Shown: piece by piece, positions 5,220 through 6,886 of the stretch
How the letters are laid out: every line of letters starts with the position of its first letter
How positions within the stretch are numbered: position 1 is the first letter of the stretch
Assembly (NCBI GenBank): GCA_041571575.1
Contig: JBFFTZ010000146.1
Location: 1 to 6,886, forward strand
Source: CAKZML01 sp041571575
Lineage (GTDB): Bacteria; Pseudomonadota; Gammaproteobacteria; Steroidobacterales; BM003
Direction: 5' to 3'
DNA: 6,886 bases
Position numbers and translations under genes: made by a program
The notes under the pieces: generated by a model
Seen by the model: the letters and a program-made list of their open reading frames with translations, nothing else
What the model was told of the DNA's origin: nothing
Database searches by the model: none

Positions 5220-6629
5220 TTAAGGATTCAGCATCTTAAGGACTTCTGAATCCTCTTCTGCGTCAGCCAGCAATGTGTGGCAGGTGTCGCATTTACGAGA
5301 GATGCGATCGCCTTCCTCTGTCTTGTGCTTGCGATCATGGCAGCGGAAACACCCTGGGCTCTCCTGGTGTCCGATATGGTTCGGGTAGGTACCCCAATCC
5401 ACCTTCATGGCCGGGAACACGTTGGAGGTATAAATCTCCACCAGTTCATCACCTGCCCGACCAAGAACCTCGGCTTTGCCCGAGGCGATCTCGGGATACT
5501 CAGCGGCGTAGAAGGCCTTCAGGCCAGCCGGGATTTGTTCTGAAGCCTGCTCATGACTCTCGTAACCGGCCTGCAGCAAACGCATGGACTCTCGTTTAAT
5601 GAACGGCAGATCCTTGGCAATGCCACCGCTGGCCATGGCCAGATCAACCTCGTCGTCGGGCATACGGTACTGGTGAGACGGACGATTGTGGCAATCCACG
5701 CAGTCCATGGTGCGCCATTCCGTGGCGTCTTCCGGCGTGTCGCCAGCCTTGTAGGTCTTGACGGTGCCATCTGCAGAGGTCAGCTCGATGTCGTAAATGT
5801 TTTCCCTGCTTTCATCGGAGCGATAGCGAACCTGGACATCAGGATTCACATGCCAGTGGATACCGGAGTTCTCACGCCCGGCAAGGCCGCCGACTCGCAA
5901 CAACACAGCCGTCTTGGCTTCGGTATTGACCTCATCTTCAGCGTAGACAGTCTTCACCTTCAACAAGTCACCAACATGGTTTGTCGGCCAATGGCACTGC
6001 TCGCAGGTTTCACGTGCGGGACGAAGGTTATGGATAGGCGTGGGAATCGGTTTCGGATAGATGTCCAGCGACACGGCGATCAGCTGCCAGGAACCGGAGA
6101 TTTTTGACTTCACAAACCAGTCAGCACCGGGGCCGATATGGCAATCCGCACAGGGAACCCGTGCATGGGGAGATCTTTGGTGAGCGACGTACTCGGGCTG
6201 CATCACCGTATGGCAGACAGTTCCGCAGAACTCTACCGAATCCATGATGTGCACACCCTTGTAGGTGGCTGATCCCAGGATCACGATACTGATGGTCGTA
6301 AATACCAGGAACAGGATTACGTTCTTGCGGGTGCTCTCGGTGTTCAGATCGAGGACCGGAAAACGTGCGATGGCCTCTTCACCCTCGGCGGCGGCGGCAG
6401 CAATCCGCTTGCGCTCCCGTGAGATGCCAAGAGGAATCAGAACCAGGCCGGCCATCAGCACCATGGGTAAAGCCACGAATGTGATGAGACCCAGGTACGC
6501 CCCGCCCTCAAACCCGATTTGCTGGATAACAAACAAGGTGATGATGAGCGTGGCGCTCGCGACAACCATGGCCGTACCGACCAGGCTGATAGTGTTGCGG
6601 GTTAGCGCAGCGAAAAAGTCTTTTGCCAT
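5220..6629 (-). CDS. NapC/NirT-related membrane-anchored multiheme c-type cytochrome
   Basis: This is a 469-residue protein. Membrane segments lie at about 14-35, 45-66 and 104-122. The basic RERKR (71-75) after the second suggests a cytoplasmic loop, so everything after 122 would be periplasmic. Heme motifs: C135-GTV-CH140 (CX3CH, then Met143), C160-AD-CH164, C209-EQ-CH213, C310-VD-CH314, C427-FR-CH431 and C447-DT-CH451, so five canonical CXXCH sites plus one CX3CH. NapC/NrfH/CymA proteins take electrons from the quinol pool and pass them to periplasmic reductases; this protein probably does the same, but its partner is not in view. It is far larger than classical NapC (about 200 residues, one membrane helix, four hemes). 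It has a roughly 95-residue beta-like, Cys-free insert between hemes three and four and a C-terminal two-heme extension. The ATG has AGGGG 6 bases upstream. Exact subfamily and terminal acceptor are unknown. Confidence 0.88.
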   Translation of the reverse strand: MAKDFFAALTRNTISLVGTAMVVASATLIITLFVIQQIGFEGGAYLGLITFVALPMVLMAGLVLIPLGISRERKRIAAAAAEGEEAIARFPVLDLNTESTRKNVILFLVFTTISIVILGSATYKGVHIMDSVEFCGTVCHTVMQPEYVAHQRSPHARVPCADCHIGPGADWFVKSKISGSWQLIAVSLDIYPKPIPTPIHNLRPARETCEQCHWPTNHVGDLLKVKTVYAEDEVNTEAKTAVLLRVGGLAGRENSGIHWHVNPDVQVRYRSDESRENIYDIELTSADGTVKTYKAGDTPEDATEWRTMDCVDCHNRPSHQYRMPDDEVDLAMASGGIAKDLPFIKRESMRLLQAGYESHEQASEQIPAGLKAFYAAEYPEIASGKAEVLGRAGDELVEIYTSNVFPAMKVDWGTYPNHIGHQESPGCFRCHDRKHKTEEGDRISRKCDTCHTLLADAEEDSEVLKMLNP

Positions 6630-6635
6630 GACTGG

Positions 6636-6640
6636 CCCCT
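6636..6640 (-). promoter_or_regulatory. Ribosome binding site of the cytochrome gene
   Basis: AGGGG on the minus strand lies 6 bases before ATG 6629. A second match, GGAG (6648-6645), is 15 bases away and too distant to serve this start. Confidence 0.55.
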
Positions 6641-6679
6641 ATTACTCCACAGTTGAATTGCAAACTTGATTAGTTAACT

Positions 6680-6713
6680 CTTTGTTTTTAATGCAATCCA
6701 TTGCTTAACAAAG
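6680..6713. repeat. Nested dyad 51-84 bp upstream of the cytochrome start
   Basis: Outer arms CTTTGTT (6680-6686) and AACAAAG (6707-6713) enclose a second inverted pair, GCAAT (6693-6697) and ATTGC (6700-6704), separated by CC. The inner and outer centres differ by two bases, so this is one nested but slightly asymmetric dyad. Its position suits an operator for the cytochrome gene; the binding protein is unknown and the motif does not match the FNR/ANR consensus. Confidence 0.45.
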
Positions 6714-6744
6714 CAGCACCGCAGTATTCCAGCGGGACCAAATG

Positions 6745-6776
6745 GTTCCCCTCCCTCCATGGGGAGGGAGGGGAAC
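6745..6776. repeat. Perfect 14-bp GC-rich hairpin
   Basis: The arms 6745-6758 and 6763-6776 are exact reverse complements around the loop ATGG. One arm is almost all pyrimidine (CCCCTCCCTCC) and the other almost all purine. Neither side has a T-tract, so it is not a textbook intrinsic terminator, though it could slow polymerase or protect the 3' end of a minus-strand transcript entering from the right edge. Confidence 0.75.
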
Positions 6777-6847
6777 AGGACGCTATTATCGCAGTGCAGC
6801 AAGCACTTGTGACCTTCGTCTTATACATATCCCATACGCTACCCGCC

Positions 6848-6886
6848 TCAATGGCTCAGCAACGCCCAGAAAATACCCACAGCAAG
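6848..6886 (-). CDS. Possible 3' end of a hydrophobic protein gene (12 codons)
   Basis: On the minus strand one frame runs from the window edge as LAVGIFWALLSH and stops at TGA (6850-6848). The composition is like the end of a membrane helix. Twelve open codons are weak evidence, and the other two minus-strand frames could also be read. If real, it would sit upstream of the cytochrome gene on the same strand. The family cannot be named. Confidence 0.25.
   Translation of the reverse strand, partial: LAVGIFWALLSH

Larger units (their letters stand above)
6630..6886. other. Noncoding region upstream of the cytochrome gene
   Basis: This 257-bp stretch has no convincing complete gene. The 50 bases next to the cytochrome start are AT-rich and presumably hold its promoter, but no good -35/-10 pair with normal spacing was found. 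It also holds a nested dyad (6680-6713), a perfect GC-rich hairpin (6745-6776) and, at the right edge, a possible gene end on the minus strand. Confidence 0.6.

Noticed and set aside
5553..6107. 184-codon plus-strand open frame inside the cytochrome gene
   Set aside because: The opposite strand encodes CXXCH motifs and coherent membrane segments; the plus frame shows no family features or ribosome site.
6661..6680. FNR/ANR box upstream of the cytochrome gene
   Set aside because: Only one half-site (TTGAT) is present; the second half fails at all five expected positions.
6851..6886. Start of a plus-strand gene at ATG 6851 (MAQQRPENTHSK)
   Set aside because: No ribosome binding site precedes the ATG and twelve codons are too few; it competes with the minus-strand frame at the same place.

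Overview
The window looks like an ordinary chromosomal stretch from a free-living gammaproteobacterium. The best clue is the RpoH C-terminal half at the left edge, which carries the RpoH box and a region 4 of the Pseudomonas/Marinobacter/Cellvibrionales type. The Mpo1-like, GcdH and DinF-type proteins fit the same group. I cannot name a genus. Base composition and codon use look even throughout. I see no mobile element, CRISPR array, tRNA or rRNA.

Layout: (1) 1-513, plus strand: 3' part of rpoH (heat-shock sigma-32), ending in a terminator at 534-563 that can serve both strands. (2) 589-2028, minus strand: two consecutive OmpA-C-domain lipoproteins. The first transcribed (1336-2028) has an alpha-helical N-terminal region and the second (589-1263) has a glycine-zipper region. 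Both keep the Asp/Arg pair that binds peptidoglycan. (3) 2056-2523, plus strand: a small membrane protein of the Mpo1/DUF962 family, divergent from the lipoproteins with only 27 bp between start codons. (4) 2605-3777, plus strand: glutaryl-CoA dehydrogenase (gcdH), followed 31 bp later by (5) 3809-5134, a DinF-type MATE transporter starting at GTG. (6) 5179-5204: a hairpin terminator between convergent genes, with its T-tract on the minus-strand side. (7) 5220-6629, minus strand: a large NapC/NirT-related membrane multiheme c-type cytochrome with three membrane segments and six possible heme sites, one of them CX3CH. (8) 6630-6886: a 257-bp noncoding region with two dyads, and possibly the last 12 codons of another minus-strand membrane-protein gene at the right edge.

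The genes do not form one pathway. They cover stress response (rpoH), cell envelope (two OmpA-like lipoproteins), lipid oxidation (Mpo1-like), lysine/tryptophan/glutarate catabolism feeding electrons to ETF (gcdH), efflux (dinF-like) and quinol-linked periplasmic electron transfer (cytochrome). The least routine parts are the cytochrome with its structured upstream region and the very tight divergent start at 2029-2055. I found no convincing undescribed system.
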